Shown here piece after piece: positions 33,174 to 46,850 of a stretch of 64,000 nucleotides of DNA (position 1 is the stretch's first letter; the number at the start of each line of letters is the position of its first letter). Source of the DNA: Aurelia coerulea (lineage: Eukaryota; Cnidaria; Scyphozoa; Semaeostomeae; Ulmaridae); NCBI GenBank assembly GCA_039566865.1, contig CM076947.1, forward strand, positions 3,603,501-3,667,500, in the 5' to 3' direction. The position numbers were made by a program, and so were the translations under genes. Under the pieces are notes generated by a model that ran no database searches, had not been told where the DNA came from, and saw only the letters and a list, made by a program, of their open reading frames with translations.

Positions 33174-35805
33174 TCAAATCGGTTTGAGTTTCAATTCGGT
33201 CTGCGGTCTAAGCCTCTGAGAGATCTGGAGATAAGAGATCTGGCTGCAAAGATGGTCAAGGAACGGGATGGACAAAGATCGCTGATAATACTGGGAGGGT
33301 GTTTGAGCTGGTGCGTTTGAACGATTCATTTGCCTTGCAGCCATTCTCGGCATAGATGGATCCGTGCCAACGGACTGAGCCATGGAAGTGGCCTCTTCGA
33401 ACCAAGCGTTGTGATTTTGGCAGATTTTAGATTGTAGACTTGTGAGCTTTGAAAGTAGACATTTTTTTTCACCTTTTCAACGCATTTCACGATATCATAA
33501 TCAGTCGCTTGAAGTTGCTTCGTCAAGGGCCTTGTCCAAGCAAGACACTGGTACACAACAATAAGCGTTACAATAAACTGAAACGCAACAGTGCCATAAT
33601 AAAGTCTGGATGCATCACGACACAAATCTGGATTCCAATTTCCTTGGACGTTATCTTTTATGTCAGCTAACGACTGAACAATTGGCTCGAACAGCTCTAT
33701 GAAAATGTCCAGCCCATCAATACGTGCAACCCACCTTGTGCGACAGACATCAATCAAACTACTATGGTTTGCTTGTGGGAGCAGCGATTTGATATTTTCG
33801 CATAGCAATGCAAATCGCTTTGGGTGAACATTGAAAAACGCTGAAACGACACGGACATGTCCCATCATGTTTTTCACCATTTGGATTTTACATGCCGATG
33901 CAACGCAAAAATTAAGCACATGTGAGCGACAGTGGACATAAAGTGCGTTGGGGTATTCTCTTTGAATGTTAACAGCAGCACCAGAGCACTTGCCTGCCAT
34001 GCTCCCTGCACCATCATAACCTTGCCCTCGACAGTTTTCAATATCTAAGCCAAAGTCTTCTAAAGCCTGTTTGATGGTTTTTGCGATGGCCTCACCAGAT
34101 AACCCTTCACTGCATTGGGTAAATCCAAATAACTCTTCCCTGATGTTTGATTCTTTGTCCACCAAACGGACGACAACAGACATTTGCTCAATTTTGCTGA
34201 TATCAGCAGCCTCATCTGCTAACACTGAAAAATACCTTGCATCTCTTATTTCTTCTGTTAAAGACTTAAGGAGGGAGTCACTACAAAGTCTCAAAAGTTC
34301 GTTTTGTGTTGTCTTGGATCGATATGTGGCATTCTTAGGGGCATTCAAAAGATGGTCTTGAAAATAGACATTATTTCCATTCTGAGCCAAGTAAGAAAGA
34401 ATTGCCTGTAAATTCCCTGGATTCTTTGAATCTACCTCATACAACTTAGCATCATCTCTGTGACCTCTCAAAGCGATGCATTGCCTTGCGCACAACAAGA
34501 TTGCTTCAATTATTGGCTTCAGCTTCTCACAATTTTTAGAAACTTGTTCCGACTGCAGATTGCTTAATTGGACGTCAACAGATGCTGCCTCATTCTCCAT
34601 GGAACGACGAAAGTGGGACACACGTTGTGTTGCCGTTTTGTGGATCGGAGAATTTACGACATGGGTATTAAATTTCTGGATCGCTTTAGACCAGTTCTTA
34701 AAAGGTTCTTTGAACAGAAAATTCAGCTTCAAAGCATTATGGGTATATTCACCTCCAAACAAAACGCAACTCATGCAAAATGCGCCATCCATTTTCTGAG
34801 AATATGCAAGCCAAGGATACAACTGCAGCCATGAATACTGAAAACGACGCCTGGAAGAATTAGCAGGGAACTTAAAATCCCTCCCTGGTTTCCATACATG
34901 ACACAGGAGATCATATTTCATGTGATCACTGAGTGAAGATAATTGTTGGTAAAAGTTCCCAATGTCCTTTTGGGCAAAAGGCGCACTTGTTGTAGAAGGC
35001 AAAGGAATATCCGAATTGCTCTCATCATTTTGCTGCTCTGAAAGGTTTTCAGAAGAAAGAATGGTGAAAGACGGCGGCAATGAACATGTAGTGGAAGATG
35101 GGGCTTGTAAAGCAGAATCATCAGATTTTGCTTTTTTGGCGACAAACGATTTAATTGATAGCTGCTTCCTTTTGCCAGCAAGATTCTCGCTTGACAGATC
35201 TTGATTTGCTAATTTGCTGGTGTTGGCTGCACTTCTATGCGCAGTTAAAGTTTGCAGTTTTTTTGCTGCATGCTCATTCTTTTTGTTCCTTGTTTGAAGT
35301 GATCCTTCAGGTAAGAGGAGAAGAGGGACAAAGTGGTTTTTGGTTTCCGGAACTTTTCTTGTCTGCAAGAAGTCAATTGGGGCTGAAGCGCAACGAAAAA
35401 TGCGGATTTCAGCAGCTGTTTGGGAGGAACAGTTTCTTGGAAGGATTGTATTGTTGAATAAAATTTCTCTGCCATTTCTGTTTTCCACTTCAGTTTCACT
35501 GTCTCCGTCAATGGTACGAACAGGATAATAGGACTCAATTGCTTTCTCAGTAACACTTGAGAGGGCCAACATTGAAAGAAAGGAAGAGAAGGAAAAGTCC
35601 TTCGCAACATTTGAGGCCTCCGCAGCAGAACAACAGAATGATGACTTTCTTTTGGCAAAGATTTAAGTGCAAATTCGGACACACAGTTGTGTAATGGATT
35701 TTCCGTGCTATCGAATGCATCTCGCACATGTTGCAATTCTATCAAAGGATGAGATTCATAGAACTTGGCATTCAGATAAAGTTCAATGCTTGTAAGACCA
35801 CGCAA
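33174..35805 (-). pseudogene. hAT-derived TTF-finger/DUF4371 protein (ZMYM1-like)
   Basis: The 748-codon frame 33326-35572 contains a Ser/Lys-rich N-terminus, a TTF-type zinc finger (YPWLAYSQKMDGAFCMSCVL), then a DUF4371 transposase-like core (YFSVLADEAADISKIEQMSV, GQGYDGAGSMAGKCSGAA, YVHCRSHVLNFCVASAC, CRTRWVARIDGLDIF). An A-tract near 33463-33470 lies one base out of frame: the next frame continues the protein as NHNAWFEEATSMAQ...YYQRSLSIPFLDHL. It then stops at 33174 without the hAT C-terminal dimerisation block, and the Penelope-like remnant begins immediately beyond on the other strand. Several frames compete over 35245-35805, so the true start is unclear. Probably a non-functional domesticated-type or element copy. 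Confidence 0.7.
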
Positions 35806-36595
35806 ATGCCTTGAAAGAGATTCCTCTCCAAACAGTGCCCTGGAGCATGCATTAAATAGGCTACTGCCGTTGCCCGACGTGCTGAAAAGTAAAAGAGACA
35901 GTATTGCGTAACTGCCATGCGGGTATTCAAAAGATGTGTTACATATAATGATTGATTTATATTCAGACAGCAGGGTGAATCTAGCCTGCGTGCAGACTCA
36001 AGGATAGTTGAGTCTGCACGCCACGCAGGCTTGGTGAATCAAGAAGAAAGCTGTGGATCTTTCAGACAGTATTGAAGAGACCGCTGCAAAGGCACACGCG
36101 TTTTATTCTGTAAGCTAATATCGCATAAAAAATAGCTCTCTGTTTTGAATTGCGAAATGAATCCCAATCGAGTTCATCAATAGACAAGAAATAAATCATG
36201 TTTGTTTGCTTTAAACTCATTTTAATCCTGAATTGAAAAACGAACACTATCTGCCATGAAGGGAGATCATATGATTAATCCTAACGGTATTTAACCTAGA
36301 GAAACATCTCAAAAACAATATAACAAATAACAATAACGTTGCTTTTTCGGGCACTGGGCTAATTTGCGGTCCGAAGTTTTAAAGGTATTCTGTCCCCTTT
36401 GATGAATGAAAATAAAATCGATAACGATCTCTATCGTATATTCCAGGAGTTCGTGGTAATTAGCTTTATCCAGAGAAATCAGGGTCACAAAGACTCAGTA
36501 ATGCACAAATTTAGATCCAGCGTAAATGAAGCAGCAATAGGGGACAGACTGCTTTTAAATTTGAGGCCTTGCAGTTCCTACTTGCACCGAGGGCA
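35806..36595. other. Intergenic with a 50-bp hairpin
   Basis: At 35976-36029, AGCCTGCGTG and CAGACTCAA arms pair with CTTGAGTCTGCACG and CACGCAGGCT, giving an almost perfect hairpin with an 8-base loop. No gene seen. Confidence 0.5.
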
Positions 36596-36615
36596 GCAAA
36601 ATTAGGTCTAGTCTA

Positions 36616-36773
36616 AAACACCACACGAGTGAACACGAATGACCACGAGTGACCACGAATGAACACAAGTGAACACGAGTGAACACGAATGAACACAAGT
36701 GAACACGAGTGAACACGAATGAACACGAATGACCACAAATGAACACGAATGACCACCAATGAACACAAATTAA
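36616..36773 (+). repeat. Left MULE end: 10-bp tandem array (about 15 units)
   Basis: Units are variants of GAACACGAGT and GACCACGAAT, strictly spaced at 10 bp. One turn of B-DNA per unit would place every copy on the same helix face, which suits transposase binding. The array decays towards the inside. Confidence 0.9.
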
Positions 36774-37080
36774 TTTTATTTCGTATATTTAGTATATTTG
36801 ACAAAGGCCACAAGTCAAATATAATTGCACTATTTATTCAAATTTTTTAAGCTTCTATCCATACAAAAAGATAATGATCAGAAAATATATTAGCATTATA
36901 ATATACGAATATTTTAACAGGATTAAAGCTTCATCGAAAATATTGCTGTTTTCAATGCCTGTCCTGTGGACCTTGCAGAAATGTATGAATTAAAATACAC
37001 GAAGCGTGCTTTAGCTAATGTGCGCATTGTTTGCTTTTACCAACGATTTCAACGGGAAGACATGTCTGTATTTAGGCCAT

Positions 37081-40000
37081 ATGGAAGGCAGAAAAAGAAT
37101 CGATTTAACTCCAAAGAAAGAAGAAGCCTTATGTGCTAGGAAAAAGCACAAGAGCCATGACGAAGATGAAGAGGTTATTTTTATTAAAGAAGTACCTGCA
37201 ACTGGGGATTCCGGCCATGGTTTAGCAAGTTTATCAATAGAAGGCTCTGCGAAGGTTAAGGTTGAAGACGAACTGACGCATCATAGACGAAGAATATTCT
37301 CTTCTAGTTCTGAGGAAGAAAGCCCGGTAAGTCCTTGCAGCCTTATCATCATCACATATACCCTCTCCAACGCCAAGCACTTTGAATCAAGAAATAGCTC
37401 TGTGGGCAAGGGGTTCCTCATAGTTGTTGATAAAGCGGAGTTTGTGCCAACCTTCCAATTCCATGGGTGACCCTGGAAAATGTATCATCAATTTTTGGAG
37501 GCTCGAAAACAACACCAAAACAACAATTGATAAAAACAAGGTAAATATAGGTGTCCAGGTGCCCTTCCACTTTGCTGACAGACATAAACGAGAGGGAAAT
37601 ATACACACGCGCATCTTTTGGAAGAATCTGAGGAATCGTCAAAAAATCTTGCTTCTGGTAGAATTTTTCGAGATTGATTTACACTAGTTGTCATTATTTC
37701 ATTGAAACCTCTAATTACTGATGCAAGTACTTTATAATGCCTTCAAATTAACTATGAAGATAAAGAGAACAAAATTTGACCATCTGTTTATTTAAAACAT
37801 GTATGAAAATTTATCATAAACTTTGAGGGCGTTATTAACTTAATAATTGCTGACGTCATCGAAAATTAATAACATTATACAGTATCTGAATGAAGGCTCT
37901 CACCGAGAATGATCGAATGGCTGAATGGTGGTGTTAGTTTTCTAGCTAACCACGTGTTCTACCATGTGTCTAAGAGATACTGGTTACGTGGTGAATGTCT
38001 TCCATCATGAAACAATTTTCGAATATCTAATTAGCCAAATAAATTTGAGGAAAAAGGTGCAAACTCTGGGTTCTTCATCTTTCATACTAGCCACATTGCA
38101 TCAGATTCAATTGGCCCCCCCCTCCCCCTGTAGTATGATGGTCCAGTAACAATGTGCTAAAGGATATTCGTGCCTAAAATAAATTAGAGTTGAGTTTCTT
38201 ATACATAAGCAGTTTCTTATGAAAGAGTACGTGCTGCCAGTTTTATTAAATAGACCCTCTGCTTTTATACCTCATTCACCCAGTATTGAGTGATAAGATT
38301 CCACAAACAAGTGGCACTAAAACAGTTGAAGGATGAAAGTTTCAGCCGAAATGAACGAGTTTCTTATAGTAATACGTTCCAGCATGCGAGTTTCTTTATT
38401 TCTTATGAAACTTATGAAATATCTACATGTAGGTCATTTTTTCTTTATATTTCTAGACAAGATCCTTTTTCTCTGTTTATTCTGCTTGTTGAGTGGTCAT
38501 TCAAAAATCTATCTTGTAGCAAAACGAGAAAGAGAGGCATAGCCCAGCCATAGAAATCGACAGTGAAGATGAGCTTGCTGTTATCACAAACGAAGAGATA
38601 GAGACTTCAGCTACAACTTCAGAGGTTGCCACCGAGTTTAGAAGCGACGAGGAAAGTCAAAACATAACATACTACAAGGGTAATAAAGATTTGCCCATAT
38701 TCAACACGGTGACACCAGACTTGAAAGAAATTTTCACTGTTTGCCTGAAAGAGGATGTTCCTATCGAGAAAGTGGTGAAAGCTAAGCCTGTGCGGATAAC
38801 AACGGCTGGTACATTCATTGTTGATCAAAGAAAGATTGATCTAAAGCACCCTTATGATCTGGAGGCAGATGATGTTGCGGGAACTTATATAAAAAAAGAA
38901 CAAACAAGGTTTTATGAGGTATTCTATGCATTCTTTTACTTATTTCACACATCATTGATGCTAAATATTAGCTACTATTTTCACGTAGCCTTGCGCAGCT
39001 GATTTAGCTAGTACTGTATCAGAGCTGGTATTATGGTCCCATTATCAAAGTTGAACCAATTGACACATGAGAAATGCATCCATAACATCTTTTATATCAA
39101 TGAAAAGAATTTGAATTTGGTACATAATATACTTCAATACCACTTCATGAGATAAAAATGAATCAAAATGCATAGGAGTCGCAAATTGATCACGTAGATT
39201 TCAACGAGAAAATATTCAAAAGCTAATCATGTGTTCCAACATTTATTTCATATTTGCATTTGCTTCTTACTGTTGAATACACTTTTTTTATAAGAAACTG
39301 CCCATAAGAAACTCAACTCTCAGATCACCAAAAAATTAAGAAACTCCAGTACTGGGAAAATATAAGTTAAGAAACTATTTATTTTGATAAAGGAAATCCT
39401 TCATATATTTTAGTTTACTTTCACTCGTTTCCTGTTTCATATTACTTGTAAGGTACTTGAGTAATGTCGAAACATTCGAAAAACTTAAAAAACATTGTTT
39501 TGAAATGTTCACGAGGGCACAGGTAGTGAACATGAAGAGTTTTATGGAACCTCTAAGAAACTCGTAAGAAACTCTGAGTACACTCAATTTTTTATAAGAA
39601 ACTGCTTATAAGAAACGGTAGGCTCAATTTTTCGAAAGTTAAGAAACAACCCTACCTGGATTTAAAAAGCTAAGAAACTTTTGCAATTTACAGTTTTAAT
39701 TTTCTTATCGCAGTCAGAAATGTTTTGACACTGTACAGTTATAGCAACTGTTTGGACATTATTTTGAGTGCATATTATGTTATTAACTTGTTCTGGGATC
39801 TTACTAAGTAATTTGGGAGCCCTTCAGACAAAACAAGATTAACTTTACATTTCTGGCATTAAAATATAAGAAACACATCAGAAACTTTTGGCAGCAAAAT
39901 GGCCCAAAAAGTTAAGAAACTGCCTACCAGCGCCTGACCTTAGTTTCTTATTAAAAAAATGAGTGTATTCAAAATACGATAATTTTAAGAAACTGTCAGT

Positions 40001-43000
40001 ACTGGCCAAAATTCTTTGTTTCTTATAAAAAAAATACGTGAAGATGTGCTAAAAAACTAAAGATACTTGCACATTCTTTGATTCCTGAGAAAAAAGGATG
40101 TGCTCTGCGTTTAACCCTATTCGTACTGGGGGGGGCGTTTTTCACCCCCCCCCCCCCCCTAACAGACTTTGCTGCGTTACGCTAAAACGACAAGAGATAT
40201 AACCACCAGTTTTGGTGACCTTTACTCAAATTTCATAGGCAATTAAATTCTTAACATTTCATTGTTTTCTACCTCTGATCATGTGACCACAGTAATACCA
40301 TATTTGGAGAGTAGTCAACAAAAAAAAGCTTTAAATGTCCGTAGTTTTCGTCTCGTTTGCTTGATCGATATCAAACATGCACCATTCGATTGCATTTGAT
40401 GAGTACTTTCAATTGATATATAAATTTTTCATATTTGCTTATGTCAGCAAAATTTAATACCTGTGACGTCTTTCACATTTATGACGTCATTTACCTATTA
40501 AAGAAGTGTCAAATATAAATTTTTTTGGTCTAATTTGCTTCATCTTATTAATTTGATGCATTTTGAGTCTATATTTACCAGATAAAAGGGCAGGACTGGC
40601 AAAAACCTGCGATTAAAGTAAATGCATGCAACAAAAGGCTAATTTAAGGCTAAAAAATTTTGCAAAGTATGTATTTTTAAACCATAACATGTTTCCTACT
40701 ATTTGAAACAAATTTGGAGAAAATCGGTTGAGTGGTTGATCAAATAGAATTGTTCTGGTTAAGAAGGTATAAATTTGCCAATTTTCGTCAGTTTTTCGGT
40801 TGCCTAGCAACGAATCACGTGACTTATTAATTGTAATTGTTATATTTGAATAGCCAATTGTCAAAAGAACAATAGGGGTAAGTCTTATCGTTGTATCTTT
40901 TGTAGTTTTGGAGAAAAAGAGGGGGGGGGCGAAAAACGCCCCCCCCCCCCAGTACAAAATACCTAAAAAATCGCCCAGTACAGATAGGGTTAAGTACTGA
41001 TAGTTTTAGGAAGTCTTTCAGAGAGATTGTTTGGTTGCTTTGAAAGTTTTGATCCTTTGCTTCAAAATCAATAAAATTGCTAAGACGAAGTGAAGTTGCG
41101 TCTTTTAGCACCAAGCGCTGGGATCACAGAGGTAGAGAAGACCTAATCGAGTCCGCGACCCCTTGTCATGACGCTCAAGTGGTGGGCTTTACCGGGTGTC
41201 AAACTCTCTCCACCTGACTGTTCTGGCTGCAAAGTCAGAGGATTACACCACTGCGCAACAACACCTTCAATTAACAGCTTCCCAATATTTCTGTTGTGTT
41301 GTCTACTTTTATCTTACAGTCCATTTTAAGGAAGCATGTTTTCCAAAGTCGGTGACAAGAACTTGCTTGCCTTTCAGGTCGTCCAGGAGGAACAATCGAT
41401 CATCTCTTCTCAAGTTCACGTTTCAAGAGATGCAAATGGAAAAGTTATTGGTGGTACACTGAATGAAAGAATTGGTTCCACCAAATGGGTTCCCCGTCAG
41501 GCTAAAGCGAGTAACATGTATGCAGTAATAAGGAAACGTGCAGTTCATAAGCCTACTCTTGAAAAGTATGGAGTTCAGTTCACGCGATATGTGATCTTTA
41601 TTATGCCGCTGCTTGAATACAACCAAAGCTATCATGATTTGAAGAAAAAAAGCAACTACAAATTGACATGTAGCTACGTGATTGTTTCATATTATTTTGA
41701 TGCAGATGAAGAGGTTCCAATCGTTGGGGCAAGTCATGGAAATGCAACGAGCAATCTTGCGCCTAATTTCTACACGGTAGCGCATTCAGTTCGCCAAGGA
41801 ATTAAAGACATTGCTTCGAAGAAAAAGAATGCAGCACCAAGAATGCTAAGAGATCAGTTGACAATAGACCAACGTGTTGACGAAGCAGCGCTATCCAGTA
41901 CAGTGAGAAACGAGAAGCAAGTCTCCAATTATAAACAAAACTATGGAAAAAGGTCTGGCACAACAGAATTAGATGATGTCAGCACACTAATGCTGGAAAT
42001 GTTGAAAGGAGGATCCAATGATGCTGCAGATGTGCAGGAGAAAGACCAGGCTTTTATTCAAGAACTGCTAATGCGCCATGGAAAGCAATTGAATATTGTG
42101 GGATTCTTAAAGCAGACAATAAATGACGTTGCTAGATTCTGTTGTGCCGAAGAAGGACAATTTTTCACAACACTTTCTATTGACACTACTTTCAATGTAG
42201 CAGAATACCACCTGACGCAAACAGTTTTTCGTTACATGGCTCTTAGAAAGAGATCAGATGGAAGACAACCATGGTTTCCTGGCCCGGTCATGGCTCACAG
42301 GCATAAAGAGAAAACTGATTTTGTTGCTTTTTGGCAGATGTGTAAGCGTGGTAATAACAGATTAGCTACACTCAGGGCCTTTGGCACAGATGAAGACCAG
42401 GCCTTAATTCAGGGAATTTTACAGGAAACTTCTATAGCCACAGTCAATCTCCTTGGCAAAGAACATGTCCTGAAAAACGTGCGTCGCAAAATGCAGCAAC
42501 TGAGTTTCCCACAGAAGGCAATTGGACGAGTCATCAGTGACATATTTGGTTCAAAGGATCGAGTTGGTCTGATCGATTGTGAAACAGAGGAAGAGTTCAG
42601 GCAAAGTGTGGTGATTCTGAAAGAAAAATGGAAAGAGATGGAAAAGCTGTACACAAAGAATAACCCACCAAGAAAGTTTGTGGATTATTTTGAAAAATAT
42701 AAAGAAAATGCTATTAGAAAGAAGATGCTCAAGCCCGTTCGAAAAGCTGCAAATGAGGTAATTTTACAACGGTTTCATGTTGCAAACCAATTTGAAAATC
42801 GCATAAGTAAATTTGCAAATAAGTTTTTATATAAGAAACTTGGATCAGGTCATAGTACTAAATTTCCATAGGGGGAGGGATTTCATTCACAGGGAATTTA
42901 TTCGCAGATCTCCAAGTGAAGTTGTGGGCAGGCTGATTCCGCTCCTGGGCACTCATTCTGGCAATTTTTGGCAAAAAGAGGCCGATTAGTGGAACTTACA

Positions 43001-45422
43001 TATTTTTGCAGATTTTTTGGTACATAAATTCCAAGCGATACCCCTCTCCCCTGAGTAGGCCTCCCATTAATTCATCTTTTCATTTCAAATGCTTTGATAA
43101 ATCATACAAAAGGATAAATCAAAAAGATCTTGTTTCAACTGAGAAGTCTACGTTTCGAAGTTGGCAGAGGGCGTTAGTTTTACCTCTTTTTCCGACTGGT
43201 TCCACTTGTAGCAGCGTATGGTTGTAAAATCAATAGAAATACATATCATATACAACGGTATTATATTCCATATCATCTTTCTCTTTCCATGATGTCTCTC
43301 CTTGTCTTCTCACTCCCTCTGCCAAAATATTAGGCACATCAGTCGATCCAGTTGGTTCCAGACCATTGATACACGGGACAAAGATGCTTTTGACCCCACA
43401 ATCTCACTGAACTCTAAGCACCCTGGTCTTACTGCAGTAATTATATTGCACGATATGCAGAGAAATTTTCATTGCTGATCTTGACCTCATCCCAGAAAGT
43501 GGAAGAGATTTTGAAAGGTAACTAGCTTGTTGATTGGTAGAGACAAAATCAAAATTATGTTCATTAAATTTTGTGTTCTCTTCCAGCTGGATGACTATGG
43601 ACAAAACCCAATAGAATGGCTGCACTTTATGGTCAAAGATGACTTGGATGAGATAGGGAGAGAGGATGGCAAAACACATCGCGATATCAGCTTGTCAGCT
43701 TGCTTCGAAGCTTTGAAAAAGAGGTCGTTACGATTTTACAGCAATGTCATCAGAGCCATAATTGATCAAGGGCCTTATGCGCTATGTCCCGAATACGCAA
43801 AGTTTGAAGTCAATTATGATGCTTGGATGGGTATGGAAAGAGACGAGCGTCTATCACATCTGAAGCGCTTCTTTACCTATGTTCCAAAGAAAGGTACAGA
43901 TAAATGCTTGTCAGATGGCCTCAGAAGAAAGCTAAATAATCTGGAAATAGAACGACCAAATCCAGATCTTCAACCCACTGCTAGTCCTACTAGTCACACT
44001 AAAAGTTGCCTACCTCTGATGTCTGCACTGGAAATGCAGCTGCCTGAGACCCTAATAAATAGGCAGACCCTGAAGGCTATTTTAAAAGATGCGCAGGACC
44101 TTCTAGACGAAGACAGCTCTATTCGTGAAACTCCTTCCGATGATCCTTTGACGAAAGCTGTTCGAAATGAAGCAGATACTGAGCCACTATTCATAAAGCC
44201 CCAGCGAAACAACAGAAATCTTTTTGTTTGCAAATGCAAAGTATTTGCGTCTCTTCGTGTTATCTGTCACCATACTGTGGCAGTAGCACAAATCAATGGC
44301 AAAATATCGGAATACCTTTCAGAGGTAAAAAAGTCGTTGTCCAAGAGAAAAGGCCCCGTTCCAGATCTAAAAGCTGGAATGGAGAAAGAGCTACCAGTGT
44401 CGTTGAAAGGGATGAAAAGAAATGAAGTAGGCAAGGCTGCTCAAAGGCTGAAACAGAACGAGGTCAGAAGAAGAGACACGTCATTTGAAATCTTGCAAAA
44501 ATCAACTGCGGCGTCAGCTGAGTCTAACATACCTGGCCATGTTTCACAAGAAATGCAACAGGATCAGAACCAGCAGGAATATCACAGCCAAATTTCACCT
44601 CATCATGTTGGCAAAGGAGCTAGTACGAAAGCACAACACGTGATACAAACGGGGACATCTCATGCACAGCCACATCATTTCGAAGGAGAGCAAAGTGTAC
44701 AACAAAAGCAACAAAGTCAGCAGCTCAAGCTCCATTGGCAGCTTTCTCAGCAAAATCACATGCCGGAGACCTTCAATCAACGGAAAAATTCGTTTCTGCA
44801 AAGGGACCAGCATTCTCCGACCCAGGCCAATCAACATCAAGAACAACCGATAAACAGATCATTACATGCAACTGCTAGTGATACATGGTCATTTCCCCAT
44901 CCTGAACAACAGTATGTTGGAATCTTCAATGATACTAGATTGCTCCAAGCGCCCTTTAATTTGCCTGCGGCATACGAGAGCAATCATTCGATTCCCGAAA
45001 TAGGAACACTGCTGCCGGGACTGCTGCCTGGAAATCTAGCCCCTTTTGGTGCTACACAAATGCCAGTACCATGGAATTCAGGCCTGTCACCTTTCCCGTA
45101 TGAGGTTACAGTTCTTCAAAGAGGTGTGTCTAAATGCTATGGCTGTGGAAAGGAATTCGCAGAAAAGTATCGGAATCCCCCGCACAACATCATCGTACGA
45201 CACAAAGACCGTCGAATCCGAGGAAAAGATGACAGTGGCAAAGTCGTTTTCAACGCAGAATTTACTTTCACATATTACCACCTTAACAAGCTGCACATTG
45301 TAAGCAAAAACCCAATGTTTACTGGCAAAGTAAACATTGCAGCAGATCTTCGGATGACTATTGGCCTTGAACGATTAGGAGTTCTTGCGGCAACGAGTGG
45401 ACTAATTTTCGTACATATGTGA
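37081..45422 (+). CDS. MULE transposase gene, spliced
   Basis: Proposed exons are 37081-37326, 38520-38918, 41378-42756 and 43588-45422, all phase 0 with GT/AG borders. Exon 1 is basic and acidic, with a SUMO-interaction-like DEEVIFIKEV. Exon 2 ends with a DLEADDVAGTYIKKEQTRFYE block. Exon 3 carries the MULE core: LSIDTTFNVAEYHLTQTVF (first Asp), FPGPVMAHRHKEKTDFVAFW, AFGTDEDQAL (second Asp), GKEHVLKNVRRKM. Exon 4 has the SWIM finger (FVCKCKVF...ICHHTVAV), a Gln-rich linker and a C-terminal CYGCGKEFAEKYRNPPHN zinc domain. The catalytic Glu that usually follows the second Asp is not identified with confidence, so an additional exon may be missing. Open frames throughout suggest a recently active copy. 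Confidence 0.75.
39278..40040. mobile_element. TA-type MITE copy inside a MULE intron, split by a second copy
   Basis: Left terminus CACTTTTTTTATAAGAAACT and right terminus AGAAAC-type ending in ATACGTG (reverse complement CACGTATTTTTTTTATAAG). The body 39290-39580 is homologous, in inverse orientation, to 49860-50130. The right part is interrupted by the element 39581-39965. Confidence 0.6.
39581..39965. mobile_element. Nested TA-flanked MITE
   Basis: Termini CACTCAATTTTTTATAAGAA and, at the right, TTAAAAAAATGAGTG, flanked by TA on each side (39579-39580 and 39966-39967). Internally rich in TAAGAAACT words. Confidence 0.65.
40115..40989. mobile_element. piggyBac-type MITE, TTAA target duplication
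   Basis: TTAA at 40111-40114 and 40990-40993 flanks termini CCCTATTCGTACTGGG and CCAGTACAGATAGGG; CCCT...AGGG next to TTAA is the piggyBac signature. Long G/C homopolymer hairpins (CGTTTTTCACCCCC type) follow each end. Inside are TGACGTCA at 40482-40489, GTTGCCTAGCAAC at 40799-40811 and CACGTG at 40816-40821. No ORF. It lies in the MULE intron. Confidence 0.85.
41190..41272 (-). repeat. tRNA-derived SINE-like segment
   Basis: On minus, TTGCGCAGTGGTGTAATCC resembles an A box with D-loop and GAGTTTGACACCC resembles a B box, with a CTGACTTTGCAGCCAGA anticodon-arm-like stem between them. The rest is not a foldable tRNA, so a SINE head is likelier than a gene. Confidence 0.4.
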
Positions 45423-46850
45423 TGGAAGAATGAATAATGAATGTGAGCATGCAACTCATGATGTAACAATTGAGACATTGAAATAACAAAACCTCCTTTT
45501 GCACTGATAATTTCTTGATGTTGATGCAAGACTACCGAGAGAAAACATCCGTATCACCATTTATTTCATTCAAGTGTTAACACCCCTATTTGCGAGTGTC
45601 TATATACCCCGACAGTACTGTTTCTCGTGCATTTATTAGAACGCAAGCTTAGCAGATTGTTTTGAAAAGTTTTGTCTCAAACTAGTAAACGAAATACGTC
45701 CAGGAGCATTATGCAAAAAGAAAACAGTTTCATCATCGCTAGCACAGTTTTAAATATTCAAACTTTCAGCAAGCGATACGAAAATAAAATGCTTTCATGA
45801 TATATGGGTGTTTTTAAAACGAATTTCAGTTGCTGAAAGATTGCTGATAAGCGAAGTTGTCAAAATCTGTAAATTGCTTGATATTAACCTTGCAACGAGT
45901 GCAACGATACTTTTTTAGCAAGACGTCTAAGAAGTTGGCTTCGCTCTGTAGAATGTCCAAAAAAGTATTCAATAAGAGCAGTTCTTAATACTCATAAGAG
46001 GACGGATAATGCAAGCTCTATCGACGTTCCAACTATTTTAATCATTAGACATGAAAACAGTATACAAAATTTTGGGAGATTTGAAAATAGTTGTTGGATT
46101 TATTGGTGCTACAAATATAGTCACTTTTCTCTTGTGACTATGCTACAAACTTATCCATCGAAACAGTGTTTGCGTCTGAAAGTAGAGAGACTGTGTTTCC
46201 TTATCATCTATTGTTCAGAGATGGCAATTCCATCAGATTATGTAAGTTTTAACAACATAAAAGACTATAAAGCAGTGCTTTCATTCTAGGCGCTTCCCTC
46301 TGTGAGCAATTTATGACATAAGTTTTATGGTAGAGATTTCATGTATAATTGTCTTTAGCTTCTCGTAAAGTTTAGTTTTACAATTAATCAAGATCGGAGA
46401 CCACTTTTTGAGAAAAGGGTAACAAGAAAAAATTAGTCATAAAAACACCCCTTTAAATAGATACTATTTGGGTAGGCTTCACCTAAGTTGGAAAAGTTTC
46501 TTAATTTCGAATCGACCTCTCATTGCCTCCAGTAGGCTTCCTTTATTTTCAGAAAGAAGCTATACCACAGTTTCTGGCAAGCAGTTTCCTATAAAAAGAC
46601 GAGTATACAACGGACTATCTTCTTCTCATGGTTGCTGCAACTATGAGAAGAGGTTGCTTCCAGGCCCAGGCCTTCCCCAAATGTATCTTATTCTTGCCAG
46701 GGCGCTATAGGTATGCCACCTGCGTTGTATATTCAAGGGCGATATGAAACGAACCAATCCATTCTTCCAAAACTCTAAATCGCGATATAACAATCCAGAG
46801 AAGACTGCAGCAGTTTTTAACTCCTTGAAGTGTACATCCTGTATAAATAC
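45423..46850. other. MULE 3' non-coding region
   Basis: AT-rich sequence between the transposase stop and a nested MITE. No additional ORF of note. Confidence 0.45.

Noticed and set aside
41574..41703. Intron inside MULE exon 3 suggested by a good acceptor (GATGCAG)
   Set aside because: No GT donor upstream gives a compatible phase, and the frame is open throughout.
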